From: Gammaproteobacteria bacterium F7
GTDB taxonomy: Bacteria > Pseudomonadota > Gammaproteobacteria > Pseudomonadales > IMCC2047
Reading direction: 5' to 3'
Length of the DNA stretch: 56,883 bases
Assembly (NCBI GenBank): GCA_001593685.1
Contig: LUKI01000007.1
Coordinates: forward strand, 1 to 56,883
Shown: in pieces, positions 34,614 through 44,301 of the stretch
Layout: each line of letters starts with the position of its first letter
How positions within the stretch are numbered: the first letter of the stretch is position 1
The notes under the pieces: model-generated
What the model saw: the letters and a program-made list of their open reading frames with translations, nothing else
Database searches by the model: none
What the model was told of the DNA's origin: nothing
Program-made: the position numbers and the translations under genes

Positions 34614-37349
34614 TCAGTGCGCCTGTCCCCAATTTTCACCAACTCCCACCTCAACCAACAACGGCACATCGAGCTTTACCGTTTCGCTCATATATTGATT
34701 CAAGCCCTGAGACACCAACTCAACATCGCTATCGGCCACTTCCAGCACCAGTTCATCGTGAACCTGCATAATCACCTTGGCATCAAAACTTGACTCCGCC
34801 AGCCATTGATCGACAGCAATCATAGCCTTTTTAATAATGTCTGCCGCCGTGCCCTGCATCGGCGCATTGATGGCTGTGCGCTCGGCAGCTTGACGACGCA
34901 TGCCATTGCTGGCATTAATTTCGGGCAGGTATAAGCGCCGCCCAAATAGCGTTTCAACATACCCCTTTTCGGAAGCATCGACACGGATATTATCCATATA
35001 GCGAAGCACACCAGGATAACGGTCGAAATACATATCGATATAGCGTTGAGCATCGTTTCTACCGATACCCAGCTGACGTCCCAAACCAAAGGCCGACATG
35101 CCGTAAATTAAGCCAAAGTTAATCGCCTTGGCACTACGCCGTTGCTCATCCGTAACCTCATCAAAGGGCGTATCAAACACCTCCGAAGCAGTGGCACGGT
35201 GCACATCCAGCCCCTGCGCAAAGGCATCCAGCAAGCCCTGGTCCTGCGAAAGGTGAGCCATAATTCGCAACTCAATCTGCGAATAATCCGCAGCAATCAG
35301 TTTATAGCCCTCGGGGGCGATAAAGGCATCGCGAATTTTGCGGCCTTCTTCGGTTCGAATTGGAATATTCTGCAGATTTGGGTCGGAAGAAGATAAGCGC
35401 CCGGTAGCGGTGACCGCCTGATGATAGGAGGTATGCACCCGCCCGGTTTTTGAATTTACCTGCGCCGGCAGTTTGTCCGTATAGGTGGACTTCAACTTGC
35501 TCAGACTACGATACTCTAAAATTACCCGCGGTAAATCGTAGTCGAGCGCTAATTCCTGTAGTACCGGCTCCGCGGTAGAGGGCTGCCCTTTTGGCGTTTT
35601 TTTCAGTACTGGCAGCTCCAGTTTCTCATAGAAAATAGCCTGCAACTGTTTCGGTGAGCCGAGGTTAAACTCCTCCCCGGCCAGATCAAAGGCCTGACAC
35701 TCCAGTTGCTGCATCCGCTCGGCGAGTTCCTGACTCTGCTTGAACAGCATGTCACTGTCGATCATCGCACCATTACGCTCAATACCTGACAGCACATGCA
35801 GCAGTGGCAGTTCAATATCCTGATAAACTTGCAGCAAACGCGGTTCAGCCTGCAGCTGCGGTCGCAGGGTCTGATGCAGTCTCAGAGTAATATCAGCATC
35901 TTCGGCTGCATAGGGGCCGGCCTGCTCCAGATTAATTTGATTAAAAGTCAGCTGCTTAGCGCCTTTACCGGCAATATCTTCAAAGTGGATAGTGGTGTGA
36001 TCAAGGTGTCGCTCAGCCAGTGCGTCCATGTTGTGACGCTGGGTGGAATCCAGCACATAGGATTGCAGCATAGTGTCTTCGGCAACACCGCGTAAATGAA
36101 TACCATGGTTCGCCAGCACACTCATATCATACTTGAGATTCTGCCCCAGCTTTTTATGTTTATCAGACTCCAGAATAGGTCTCAATGCTTCCAGCACCTG
36201 TTCTTGGGAAAGCTGCTCCGGCGCTCCCAGGTAATCATGCCCAAAGGGAACATAGGCAGCCTGACCCGCTTCCACCGCAAAAGAGACACCAACCAGCTTC
36301 GCTTCCATATAGTTAAGGCTGGTGGTTTCTGTATCAAAGGCGATCAACTCTGCAGCACTCAGCCGCGCCACCCAGTCGTCCAGCTCTGCTTTGCTTAATA
36401 TTGTTTGATAGTCTGCTTCTGTCACTTTTTCAGGTGACGCAGCCAGACCATTGTCATCTGCCGAGCGCTTATATTCATCAATCCAGGTTTTGAATTCTAA
36501 CTCGTTAAACAATGCCAGCAGCGCTTCTCGATCTTCCGCCTGCATAACCAGATCCTGCGGGCCTAAATCCAACTCGACGTCTAACTTGATTGTCGCCAAC
36601 TGATAAGACAAAAAAGCCAGTTCTTTATTAGCTTCCAGCTTCTCATGCATTTTTTTTGCACCGCGAAAGCCAAGGTCTGCCACCTTATCTAAGTTAGCGT
36701 AGATTTCTTTAAGACCACCTAAACCCTGCAACAGAGCCAACGCCGTCTTTTCACCCACCCCCGGCACACCCGGAATGTTGTCAACCTTATCCCCCATCAA
36801 AGCAAGAAAGTCGATGATCAACGCCGGCGGCAAACCAAACTTTTCTTTTACTCCGTCAACGTCCATCACCGTTTCAGTCATGGTATTAACCAGCGTCACG
36901 TGCTGATTAACCAACTGCGCCATATCTTTATCGCCAGTGGATAGCACGACATCAATCCCCTGGTCAGTGGCCTGATGCGCCAGTGTGCCCATCACGTCAT
37001 CGGCCTCGACACCGTCAACCATTAGTAGCGGCATCCCCATGGCCCGCACAATGTTATGAATCGGCTCAATTTGCGGCCGCATATCATCAGGCATTGGCGG
37101 GCGTTGCGCCTTATATTCGCTATACATTTCGTCACGAAAAGTCTTGCCCTTGGCATCAAATACCACAGCTATCGTACTGCCAGGATAATCCTGCTTCAGG
37201 CGCCGTAACATGCTGGTTACACCACGCACAGCACCAACCGGCATACCAGAGGAGGTGCGTAAATCGGCTTTATACATGGCGTGAAATGCTCGATATAGAT
37301 AGGAGGAGCCATCAACAAGAACGAGTGGAACAGTGGTTTTTTCAGTCAT
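34614..37349 (-). CDS. polA: DNA polymerase I
   Basis: This 911-residue enzyme has a 5'-3' exonuclease domain ([40 protein letters not shown]; residues 1-300). A DEDD 3'-5' exonuclease follows (AFDTETTSL near 340), and then a family A polymerase with [14 protein letters not shown] (motif A), [16 protein letters not shown] (motif B) and [10 protein letters not shown] (motif C). Proofreading residues look intact. It is used in Okazaki fragment processing and repair. It is divergent from the DUF2782 gene and lies upstream of the sRNA locus. Confidence 0.97.
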   Translation of the reverse strand: MTEKTTVPLVLVDGSSYLYRAFHAMYKADLRTSSGMPVGAVRGVTSMLRRLKQDYPGSTIAVVFDAKGKTFRDEMYSEYKAQRPPMPDDMRPQIEPIHNIVRAMGMPLLMVDGVEADDVMGTLAHQATDQGIDVVLSTGDKDMAQLVNQHVTLVNTMTETVMDVDGVKEKFGLPPALIIDFLALMGDKVDNIPGVPGVGEKTALALLQGLGGLKEIYANLDKVADLGFRGAKKMHEKLEANKELAFLSYQLATIKLDVELDLGPQDLVMQAEDREALLALFNELEFKTWIDEYKRSADDNGLAASPEKVTEADYQTILSKAELDDWVARLSAAELIAFDTETTSLNYMEAKLVGVSFAVEAGQAAYVPFGHDYLGAPEQLSQEQVLEALRPILESDKHKKLGQNLKYDMSVLANHGIHLRGVAEDTMLQSYVLDSTQRHNMDALAERHLDHTTIHFEDIAGKGAKQLTFNQINLEQAGPYAAEDADITLRLHQTLRPQLQAEPRLLQVYQDIELPLLHVLSGIERNGAMIDSDMLFKQSQELAERMQQLECQAFDLAGEEFNLGSPKQLQAIFYEKLELPVLKKTPKGQPSTAEPVLQELALDYDLPRVILEYRSLSKLKSTYTDKLPAQVNSKTGRVHTSYHQAVTATGRLSSSDPNLQNIPIRTEEGRKIRDAFIAPEGYKLIAADYSQIELRIMAHLSQDQGLLDAFAQGLDVHRATASEVFDTPFDEVTDEQRRSAKAINFGLIYGMSAFGLGRQLGIGRNDAQRYIDMYFDRYPGVLRYMDNIRVDASEKGYVETLFGRRLYLPEINASNGMRRQAAERTAINAPMQGTAADIIKKAMIAVDQWLAESSFDAKVIMQVHDELVLEVADSDVELVSQGLNQYMSETVKLDVPLLVEVGVGENWGQAH

Positions 37350-37434
37350 GAATTTGCTACTGATCAGTGAGTAAATAGGGTATCAAGCGTACAATGGAGG
37401 TATATTCTATACAGTTTCATTCAGAGGAGTTGAA

Positions 37435-37710
37435 ATGATTAAAAAAATCTTGGCCATTACCGTACTGAGCATACTGCCAATCACCAGCTTTGCCGCTGAT
37501 GACCCGTCCGAACCAGAGGTTATTATCCGTCAGATGGAAGACAAAGTAGTACATGAGTATCGTATTAACGGCTTCACCTATGCTCTGAAAGTTTTCCCAA
37601 AAAACGGCAAACCCTATTATCTGGTCGCCGAGGATGGCGGTGATCAGTTTATGCGCGTTGACGAGCCCCGCTCGCTGATACCCAAGTGGACTATTTTTAC
37701 CTGGGATTAA
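37435..37710 (+). CDS. DUF2782 family exported protein
   Basis: This 91-residue protein has a signal peptide (MIKKILAITVLSILPITSFA) and a small mature domain containing VVHEYRINGFTYALKVFPKNGKPYYLV, the DUF2782 core. Function unknown, predicted periplasmic. AGAGGAG lies six bases before the ATG. In Pseudomonas the same family lies next to polA. It is divergent from polA and its stop is seven bases from the convergent acyltransferase stop. Confidence 0.85.
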   Translation: MIKKILAITVLSILPITSFAADDPSEPEVIIRQMEDKVVHEYRINGFTYALKVFPKNGKPYYLVAEDGGDQFMRVDEPRSLIPKWTIFTWD

Positions 37711-37717
37711 GGCTTTA

Positions 37718-38596
37718 CTAACGTCGCTTTAGCTCCGCCGCAATCAACTCATCCTTCTGCTGCCAGATTTCACCTACCCATTGTTGAAACTGCTGGCGGA
37801 AGGACTCCGAGTTTTGATAATCACCCGATTTAAAGGTCTCGGGAATTTTTCGTAATTTTATTCGCACCTTTACCGCGCCCAGTTGCCCCGACAAAAACGC
37901 CCAAAAGCCCTTGGCGACAGGGTAAATAATGGTGACATCAACGAGCGTAGAAACCCGCTCTCCGAGATGCGTCACCACATAGGCAACCCCTCCACTTTTA
38001 GGCTTTAGTAAATGCCGATAAGGCGATGCCTGACGGTCATGTTTAGCCTGCGTAAAACGTGTACCCTCAAGGTAATTAACGATAGTGGCAGGATGCTTTT
38101 TCATACGCTCGCAGAACAACTGCGTTGCCTGCTGATCTTTGCCTCGCAACTCAGGCTTTGCTTCCAATTGCTCACGGCTATAACGTCGCATAAAAGGAAA
38201 TTCCATCGCCCAGCAGGCCAACCCTACAATCGGCACCCATAGCATTTGCCGTTTCACAAAAAAACGAAAAACCGGAATGCGCCCTCCCAACAAAAACAAC
38301 AAGATGGGTATATCACTCCAGGACTGATGGTTGCACACCAGTAAATACCACTGCCGCCGCGACAGGCCAGCAACACCCTGCACATCCCAGTTTATGCCAT
38401 GAACACAGCGGTAAAAAAAGCGGCAAGTAATGGCCCAAGTCTCCGCCACTGCCAGTAGTACAACCGTCAAAAAACGTTGCGACACATCAATCGGGATAAC
38501 CAGTTTCAACAACGCCAGCAACAGCGCCAAAACCAGTGTCAAAATGGTCACTGGTAATGTTAACAATAAATAAATAACGCCTTTAATTACGGTCAT
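37718..38596 (-). CDS. Acyltransferase, YihG-like (PlsC family)
   Basis: This 292-residue membrane-bound acyltransferase has an N-terminal membrane segment (residues 5-35), catalytic NHQSWSD (HX4D, near residue 90), FMRRYSREQ, and EGTRFTQAKH near 180. It is therefore a 1-acylglycerol-3-phosphate acyltransferase-like enzyme; the YihG branch influences unsaturated acyl composition of phospholipids. It ends convergently with the DUF2782 gene, and its start is three bases after the znuA stop, so it may be transcribed with znuA. Confidence 0.85.
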   Translation of the reverse strand: MTVIKGVIYLLLTLPVTILTLVLALLLALLKLVIPIDVSQRFLTVVLLAVAETWAITCRFFYRCVHGINWDVQGVAGLSRRQWYLLVCNHQSWSDIPILLFLLGGRIPVFRFFVKRQMLWVPIVGLACWAMEFPFMRRYSREQLEAKPELRGKDQQATQLFCERMKKHPATIVNYLEGTRFTQAKHDRQASPYRHLLKPKSGGVAYVVTHLGERVSTLVDVTIIYPVAKGFWAFLSGQLGAVKVRIKLRKIPETFKSGDYQNSESFRQQFQQWVGEIWQQKDELIAAELKRR

Positions 38597-38599
38597 TGG

Positions 38600-39514
38600 T
38601 TACCAATGGCACTGAGAAAAGCGGTCGGCCGTGTCCTGTAAAAAATTCTCATAGCCCGTATCCGAAACACCAATTTCGTTAGCCATTGGATCCAGCGAAT
38701 AAACCTGCAACGCGTTATTCTCCGCTAAAATCGATACGATACGTTGGTCCGTTTGGGGTTCAATGAATAAACAACGTATCTGTTGCTCAGCAATTAACCG
38801 TCGCAATGTCAGCAACCCTCGCGCTCCCGGTTTGCTTTCCGGTGTGTCACTAATCGCCGCCACATGTTTCAAACCATAATGTTCTTCGAAGTAGCTATAG
38901 GCGTCATGGGCAACCAGATACGCAGGTAACTGATCAGCCAGCTGTGCTTTTATTTCAACATCCTTCCGGGAAACCCGCGTCAGAAAATCGGTCAAATTCT
39001 GCTGGTAACGCGATGCGTTCTGCTGATCCTTGGCAATCAGCACACCCGCTAACTGCCGCGCAATAGAGGCGGCCTGGTCAGGGCTGAACCAAATATGCGG
39101 GTCACCATACAAGTGATCATGGCCATCATGATGATGGTCATGATCATGGTTTTCCTCATGCGAATTTTCGCTTGATTGCCAGGTTGCCAGTTGCTCACCT
39201 TGGTACATCGTCGCTGGTTTAGCCAGGTAAGGTTCAACTTCCGAGCCTAGCCAAATTAACACATCGCTGGCATAAACACGTTTTAAGTCCGATGGTTTAA
39301 GAGCGTAATCGTGGGGAGTGACACCCGGTGGCAGCAATACTTGAGTATCAGTGATATCCTGCGTTAATGCCTGAGCAATCAGTTGTAGCGGTTTGATGCT
39401 GGCTAGCACATTGAGTGTTTGCTGCGCACTTGCAAAGGGCGCCAATAACAACAGGCAAATAATTAAAGGGAATCGCCAGGCCCTAAGCCCAAGCCAGCAA
39501 GTACTCAAATTCAT
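38600..39514 (-). CDS. znuA: Zinc ABC transporter binding protein ZnuA
   Basis: This periplasmic zinc-binding lipid-free protein (cluster 9) has a signal segment (FPLIICLLLLAPFASA). Zinc ligands are in PPGVTPHDYAL, a histidine-rich loop (ENHDHDHHHDGHDH near residue 135), GDPHIWFSP, and VAHDAYSYFEEHYGL. It delivers zinc to ZnuBC. The frame is open to 39538, but the ATG at 39514 follows GGAG and leaves room for the Zur-controlled promoter. It is divergent from zur-znuCB. Confidence 0.92.
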   Translation of the reverse strand: MNLSTCWLGLRAWRFPLIICLLLLAPFASAQQTLNVLASIKPLQLIAQALTQDITDTQVLLPPGVTPHDYALKPSDLKRVYASDVLIWLGSEVEPYLAKPATMYQGEQLATWQSSENSHEENHDHDHHHDGHDHLYGDPHIWFSPDQAASIARQLAGVLIAKDQQNASRYQQNLTDFLTRVSRKDVEIKAQLADQLPAYLVAHDAYSYFEEHYGLKHVAAISDTPESKPGARGLLTLRRLIAEQQIRCLFIEPQTDQRIVSILAENNALQVYSLDPMANEIGVSDTGYENFLQDTADRFSQCHW

Positions 39515-39556
39515 TACTCCAATATAAAAAGCCATCATGGCGGCAGAAAAAATTAA

Positions 39557-39571
39557 TGTTATAATGTATCA
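39557..39571. promoter_or_regulatory. Probable Zur box between znuA and zur
   Basis: TGTTATAATGTATCA is an imperfect palindrome resembling the gammaproteobacterial Zur operator (GTTATA-N-TATAAC type). It overlaps TATAAT on the plus strand and TATAAC on the minus strand, that is, the likely -10 hexamers of both divergent units, so one site could silence both. Confidence 0.6.
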
Positions 39572-39609
39572 AATTTTACCTAGTGAGTAACTCTCTGTTT
39601 GGCATACAC

Positions 39610-40095
39610 ATGACAAAAAAAACCACAACACCCATTCCCTGCTCCCAGCACGATCATAAAAAATGCAAAAAAAATGCCCTGCAACGAGCACGGCAGGTTT
39701 GTCAGAAGAACAAGGTACGCCTTACACCAATTCGCGAAAAGGTGCTTGAGCTGATCTGGCAAAGTCACAAGCCTCTCGGAGCTTACGATATTCTCGGCAT
39801 GCTTAGCACAGAAGGTCAAACGGCCGCACCGCCTACGGTATATCGAGCACTGGACTTTTTACTCGCACAGGGTCTGGTGCACCGCATTGCCTCCCAGAAT
39901 GCTTTTATCGGCTGTAGCTTGTCATCACATCCTCATGTCAGCCAATTTTTATTATGTCGCGACTGTGGCGTTGCGATTGAAATTGAAGCGCCAGCCATTA
40001 CCGATGCAATTGCCGAGAACGCTCATCAGTACGGCTTTAGCATCGACCAGAACACAATTGAAATCTCCGGCCTGTGCCAGTGTTGCCAGCAGTAA
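39610..40095 (+). CDS. zur: Zinc uptake regulator Zur (Fur family)
   Basis: This Fur-family zinc repressor of about 161 residues has a winged helix with LTPIREKVLELIW and PPTVYRALDFLLAQGLVHRI. Metal-site residues include the HPHVSQFLLCRDCG segment (CxxC) and the terminal LCQCC pair, the structural zinc site of Zur. The N-terminal extension is also Cys/His-rich (CSQHDHKKCKK). The frame extends to a GTG at 39583, but the ATG at 39610 is preferred. It leads zur-znuC-znuB and is probably autoregulated through the Zur box 40 bases upstream. Confidence 0.92.
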   Translation: MTKKTTTPIPCSQHDHKKCKKNALQRARQVCQKNKVRLTPIREKVLELIWQSHKPLGAYDILGMLSTEGQTAAPPTVYRALDFLLAQGLVHRIASQNAFIGCSLSSHPHVSQFLLCRDCGVAIEIEAPAITDAIAENAHQYGFSIDQNTIEISGLCQCCQQ

Positions 40096-40112
40096 AACAG
40101 GCCGGATAATTA

Positions 40113-40880
40113 ATGACTGACTCCATACTGTCCCTCGACAAACTGTCTGTACGCATTGGCCGCCGAGCCATTATCGACCAGATTAGTCTTGATCTGGCTG
40201 CCGGTGAAATTATCACATTAATCGGCCCAAACGGGGCGGGTAAAACGACCCTGGTGCGGGCCATTCTCGGCTTAATTCGCCCCTCCAGCGGCAAAATAAA
40301 AAAACGCTCGGGTCTGCGCATTGGCTACATGCCGCAACGTCTACATTTGGAAAAAACCATACCGCTCACGGTTAAGCGCTTCCTTAAAATGACCAAGGGA
40401 GTCAACGCAGACGACATTGATGATGCGCTTCAGAAAGTCGGCGCGCAACATACTCTGGAGCGCCCCATGCAGAGCATTAGCGGCGGTGAGCTACAGCGTA
40501 TTTTGCTAGCCCGCGCACTACTGCGAAAACCCCATTTGCTAGTGTTGGATGAACCCGCGCAAGGTGTCGACATTAACGGCCAGACAGAGCTATACCGGCT
40601 GATCTCCAAACTGCGCGAAAAGCTGGGCTGTGCCGTGCTGATGGTCTCCCATGACTTGCATTTGGTCATGTCTGGCACTGATCGTGTGATCTGCATGAAC
40701 CACCATATTTGCTGCTCCGGTCACCCGGAGCAGGTCAGCAACGACCCGGTCTACCGTGAGTTATTTGGTATTGAAGCCAGCGAAGAGTTAGCCCTTTATG
40801 CTCACCACCATGACCATGACCACGACGCCGAAGGCAATGTGATTCACGACCACCACCATGAGGGCTGCAAGCATGGCTGA
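40113..40880 (+). CDS. znuC: Zinc ABC transporter ATPase ZnuC
   Basis: This 255-residue ABC ATPase has Walker A GPNGAGKTTL near residue 38, the signature SGGELQRILLARAL near 128, Walker B LLVLDEPAQGVD near 150 and switch histidine in MVSHDLHLV. The C-terminus carries a histidine-rich tail (AHHHDHDHDAEGN, then HDHHHEGCKHG), which could buffer zinc at the transporter. It lies 17 bases after zur and overlaps znuB. Confidence 0.95.
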   Translation: MTDSILSLDKLSVRIGRRAIIDQISLDLAAGEIITLIGPNGAGKTTLVRAILGLIRPSSGKIKKRSGLRIGYMPQRLHLEKTIPLTVKRFLKMTKGVNADDIDDALQKVGAQHTLERPMQSISGGELQRILLARALLRKPHLLVLDEPAQGVDINGQTELYRLISKLREKLGCAVLMVSHDLHLVMSGTDRVICMNHHICCSGHPEQVSNDPVYRELFGIEASEELALYAHHHDHDHDAEGNVIHDHHHEGCKHG

Positions 40881-41670
40881 TTTTTTGTGGCGCGCGCTGC
40901 TTGCCGGGCTTGGTGTCGCTCTGGTCGCAGGACCACTAGGCTCCTTTGTGGTATGGCGACGCATGTCATACTTTGGCGACACTCTGGCGCATTCGGCACT
41001 GCTCGGCATCGCACTGGGCATTGCTTTTGATGCCAACCTCAACATTGCCGTCATTGTCAGCTGTGTGTTACTCGCTACCCTGCTGGTCGCCCTGCAACAG
41101 CGTAAAATTATTTCCACCGACACACTACTCGGCATTCTTGCTCACAGTTCGCTGTCACTGGGGTTGATTGCCATCAGTTTGCTAGAGGTTCGCGTCGACC
41201 TGCTGGGCTATTTGTTCGGCGACCTGCTTACCGTCACCGGCGATGAACTACTATGGATTTATATCGGTGTGGCCGCCATTCTTAGCCTGCTACTGGTTTT
41301 CTGGCGCCCATTACTCGCTATCACGGTCGACGAAGACCTCGCCCAAGCCGAAGGCTATCCCGTGCTTTGGATCCGCCTGCTATTAATGCTGCTAATTGCC
41401 ATTGTGATAGCCGTCGCCATGAAGATTGTCGGCGTCTTACTCATCACCTCATTGATGGTTATTCCCGCTGCCTGCGCCCGGCGCTTGACCAATACCCCTG
41501 AAACCATGGCAGCACTCTCAAGCCTGCTTGGCTGCCTGGCAGTAATGATGGGATTATTCGGCTCATTGCAATGGGATACGCCCACCGGGCCATCGATTGT
41601 CGTCGGTGCAACAGGATTATTTCTATTAGTTTACGCGCTGCCGCTGAAGGGTCAGAGAGACATCAAATAA
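40873..41670 (+). CDS. znuB: Zinc ABC transporter permease ZnuB
   Basis: This ABC-3 family permease of about 265 residues has eight or so hydrophobic segments, including LAGLGVALVAGPLGSFVVWR, the coupling region MSYFGDTLAHSALLGIALG, and the late LLITSLMVIPAACARRL. The ATG at 40873 follows GAGGG by eight bases and overlaps the znuC stop; the upstream ATG at 40858 is less likely. It ends the zinc operon, convergent with the SCO gene. Confidence 0.93.
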   Translation: MADFLWRALLAGLGVALVAGPLGSFVVWRRMSYFGDTLAHSALLGIALGIAFDANLNIAVIVSCVLLATLLVALQQRKIISTDTLLGILAHSSLSLGLIAISLLEVRVDLLGYLFGDLLTVTGDELLWIYIGVAAILSLLLVFWRPLLAITVDEDLAQAEGYPVLWIRLLLMLLIAIVIAVAMKIVGVLLITSLMVIPAACARRLTNTPETMAALSSLLGCLAVMMGLFGSLQWDTPTGPSIVVGATGLFLLVYALPLKGQRDIK

Positions 41671-41686
41671 CAGGCCGTGGCCTTAA

Positions 41687-42358
41687 TTAGTCAGCGGAAA
41701 TAACCGCTCTCATCACCAACTCAAACTGCGCCACTGTATGGGGCGGCCGAACAAAACCATGAAATTGCCCGCTTGGGTTAATGATCATAATATTGGCGCT
41801 GTGATCAATCAGGTAATCCCCATTATCCTGCGGCACACGGGCAAAAACACCATTAAGCTGTTTCGCAAAAGCCGCCACCGCCGATACAGAGCCGGTAACC
41901 CCAACAAAGTCTGAACTAAAGAAGTTCAAGTACTCTCGCAATTTCCGGGGCGTGTCGCGTTCCGGGTCAGCAGATAGCAATACATATTGGATATGACCCA
42001 GTTCAGAGCCCTGCCAGCGTGCCTGCAATTGTTTAAACAGCGCCATTGTCGTCGGACAAATGTCCGGACACTGGGTAAAACCCAGAAATACCAGGCTCCA
42101 CCGATCTTTAAAGTTATCTATCGTAAAAGGCAGCCCATCAGCACCGGTTAATTGAAACTCCTCAAGCACCTTTGGCACAGGGCGGATAAAAACTCCCTGC
42201 TGCTGTAATGCTGCGCTATTAACAGTCGCAACAGGTGGCGCCTCCGGAGCCGGAGAACGCAAAATACGCGACACAGCGGCACCGACAAAAACCACCATGA
42301 CGCACACCAGAATAACAACCGTGCGTTGCACATTAGTTTTTGTTCGCTTATTACTCAC
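41687..42358 (-). CDS. SCO1/SenC copper chaperone
   Basis: This 223-residue protein has one N-terminal anchor (VVILVCVMVVFVGAAVSRIL) and a periplasmic thioredoxin-like domain with the copper-binding CPDIC (GFTQCPDICPTT, near residue 88) and the conserved distal histidine in YLIDHSANIMII. It delivers copper to the CuA site of cytochrome oxidase subunit II. It is last in the assembly operon and overlaps cyoE by four bases. Confidence 0.92.
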   Translation of the reverse strand: MSNKRTKTNVQRTVVILVCVMVVFVGAAVSRILRSPAPEAPPVATVNSAALQQQGVFIRPVPKVLEEFQLTGADGLPFTIDNFKDRWSLVFLGFTQCPDICPTTMALFKQLQARWQGSELGHIQYVLLSADPERDTPRKLREYLNFFSSDFVGVTGSVSAVAAFAKQLNGVFARVPQDNGDYLIDHSANIMIINPSGQFHGFVRPPHTVAQFELVMRAVISAD

Positions 42359-43245
42359 AGATAATGATCCACCAACATCGCCAAAAACATCAGCATCAAA
42401 TAGGTAATTGAGTAACGGAAGGTTTTAAGCGGCGCATGGGCATTATTACCGCGCACCAAGACAATAGCCCAGTATAAAAACCGCCCCCCCAGCACCAGCG
42501 CACTAACCAGATACAGCAGCCCGCTCATGCCCGTCACAAAGGGCAACAAACTCACTGCGATCATAATTAACGTATAAAGCAGAATATGCAGGGCTGTAAA
42601 TTGTTTACCGTGGGTAACCGGCAGCATAGGGATTTTAACTTTGGCATACTCGTCTTTACGATGAATCGCCAGCGCCCAAAAATGAGGAGGAGTCCAGGCA
42701 AAAATAATCAGCACTAACAACAGCGCATGGGGATCGAGGGAGCCGGTAACGGATGTCCAGCCCAGCAGCGGTGGCACCGCACCCGAAAGGCCACCAATGG
42801 TAATGTTTTGAGGGGTTGCGCGCTTTAAAAACCCCGTATAAATGAAGGCGTACCCAATCAACGACGCTAACGTCAGCCAGGCAGTTAGCGGATTAACCAG
42901 CAATGCCAAAATACTAATGCCCAGCACTCCCACAACAAAAGCAAAGGCAACCGCCTGCGGCAATTTTACCCGCCCCTGAGCCATGGGTCGCTTGTGGGTA
43001 CGCGTCATCATCAGATCAATCTGACGATCAACGATATGATTAACCGTTGCCGCAGAGCCAGCGGCTAGTGCAATGCCGAGGTTACCAAAAACAAGGATAT
43101 CCAGCGGTACCATTGCAGTGGTGGATAAAAACATGCCGATCACCGAAGTCAGTAGCATTAAGGCCACCACCTTCGGTTTACACATTTCAAGATAATCGTG
43201 CCAGCTTGCCCGTTGCTCGGAGACTTCTGCTAATGCTTCCGCCAT
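42355..43245 (-). CDS. cyoE: Protohaem IX farnesyltransferase (haem O synthase)
   Basis: This 296-residue UbiA-family membrane enzyme adds farnesyl to haem B. The aspartate-rich motif NHIVDRQIDLMMTRTHKRPM lies near residue 68, and the second is YTGFLKR followed by GGLSGAVPPLLGW. Nine hydrophobic segments are apparent. It supplies haem O to CtaA, encoded just upstream (three bases between the genes). It is called ctaB in some genomes. Confidence 0.95.
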   Translation of the reverse strand: MAEALAEVSEQRASWHDYLEMCKPKVVALMLLTSVIGMFLSTTAMVPLDILVFGNLGIALAAGSAATVNHIVDRQIDLMMTRTHKRPMAQGRVKLPQAVAFAFVVGVLGISILALLVNPLTAWLTLASLIGYAFIYTGFLKRATPQNITIGGLSGAVPPLLGWTSVTGSLDPHALLLVLIIFAWTPPHFWALAIHRKDEYAKVKIPMLPVTHGKQFTALHILLYTLIMIAVSLLPFVTGMSGLLYLVSALVLGGRFLYWAIVLVRGNNAHAPLKTFRYSITYLMLMFLAMLVDHYL

Positions 43246-43248
43246 GCC

Positions 43249-44301
43249 TCACCCCCTGTTTGCTTGCGCCGTCCTCAAATAGTAATTCAAGGCTACCATC
43301 ATCATCAACAGCAGTGCACCTCCGGCATTATGCGCCACGGCAATCGACGCCGGAATATGCCAGTAAACATTACTAAGCCCCAGTAATATTTGAAGGATCA
43401 GGGCGGCCAGTAGCCAGTGCGTCAATGTGCGCATCGGCGTATTGGCAGCTACACGATAAAGGCATACGATCAGTAGCACTAAATAAAGGCTAGTTACAAT
43501 GGCGCCGACACGGTGCACCATGTGAATCGCAACTCGCGCCTCATTATCCATCAGCCCACCCAGATAGTTAGGTCCCACCGTCTGCCATAAATTAAATCCT
43601 GCCACCAGGTCCATCTGAGGCCACCACTGACCCTGACAGGTAGGCAGGTCATAACAGGCAAAGGCAGCATAATTAGACGCGGTCCAACCACCCAGACTGA
43701 TTTGCAGTAACACAATCACTAAACCCAATATGGCCCATGGCTTAAGGCCACGCCATGCCGATAAGCGCTCAGCAGAAGCCTGCCAATGGTATTGTCGATA
43801 GCGCAAGGTTAACAGCAGCAGCAAACTCAGTGTGGCAAATCCGCCTAACAAGTGCCCTGTGACAATCTGCGGCCATAGCTTCAACGTCACCGTCCACATG
43901 CCAAATAGAGCCTGTGCAATAATCACCGCCAGCAACAACAGAGGCAGCTTGAACGGTTGCCCGGTTTCACCTCGCAGGCGCCGGACTGTCGCCATACTGG
44001 CCACAGCCAAAACCAATAAGCCTAAAATACCAACCGCATAACGATGTACCATTTCCGGCCAGCCCTTTTCCACCTCAACAGGGCTGTCGGGAAAGCGCTG
44101 CTCGGCAATTTCAATCGCTTCGCTACTCTGCGGCACCGTTAAAAAACCATAACAACCCGGCCAGTCGGGGCAGCCCAGTCCAGCATCAACCAAACGGGTG
44201 TAAGCCCCCAACATCACCACCACCATTGTAAAGCCGGTGGCAACCAACGTCAGATAAAAAGCACGCGGTTTCGCTGAATTGGATGCAGCACGATTAGCCA
44301 A
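43249..44301 (-). CDS. ctaA: Haem A synthase CtaA (COX15)
   Basis: This 350-residue membrane enzyme has eight spans and converts haem O to haem A. Conserved elements are GAYTRLVDAGLGCPDWPGCYG near residue 34, EMVHRYAVGILG near 84, GHLLGGFATL, NYAAFACYDLPTCQGQWWP with its Cys pair, HMVHRVGAIVT, and VAHNAGGALLL. Histidines for both haem sites are present. It overlaps the preceding gene (44294) by eight bases. Confidence 0.95.
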   Translation of the reverse strand: MANRAASNSAKPRAFYLTLVATGFTMVVVMLGAYTRLVDAGLGCPDWPGCYGFLTVPQSSEAIEIAEQRFPDSPVEVEKGWPEMVHRYAVGILGLLVLAVASMATVRRLRGETGQPFKLPLLLLAVIIAQALFGMWTVTLKLWPQIVTGHLLGGFATLSLLLLLTLRYRQYHWQASAERLSAWRGLKPWAILGLVIVLLQISLGGWTASNYAAFACYDLPTCQGQWWPQMDLVAGFNLWQTVGPNYLGGLMDNEARVAIHMVHRVGAIVTSLYLVLLIVCLYRVAANTPMRTLTHWLLAALILQILLGLSNVYWHIPASIAVAHNAGGALLLMMMVALNYYLRTAQANRG

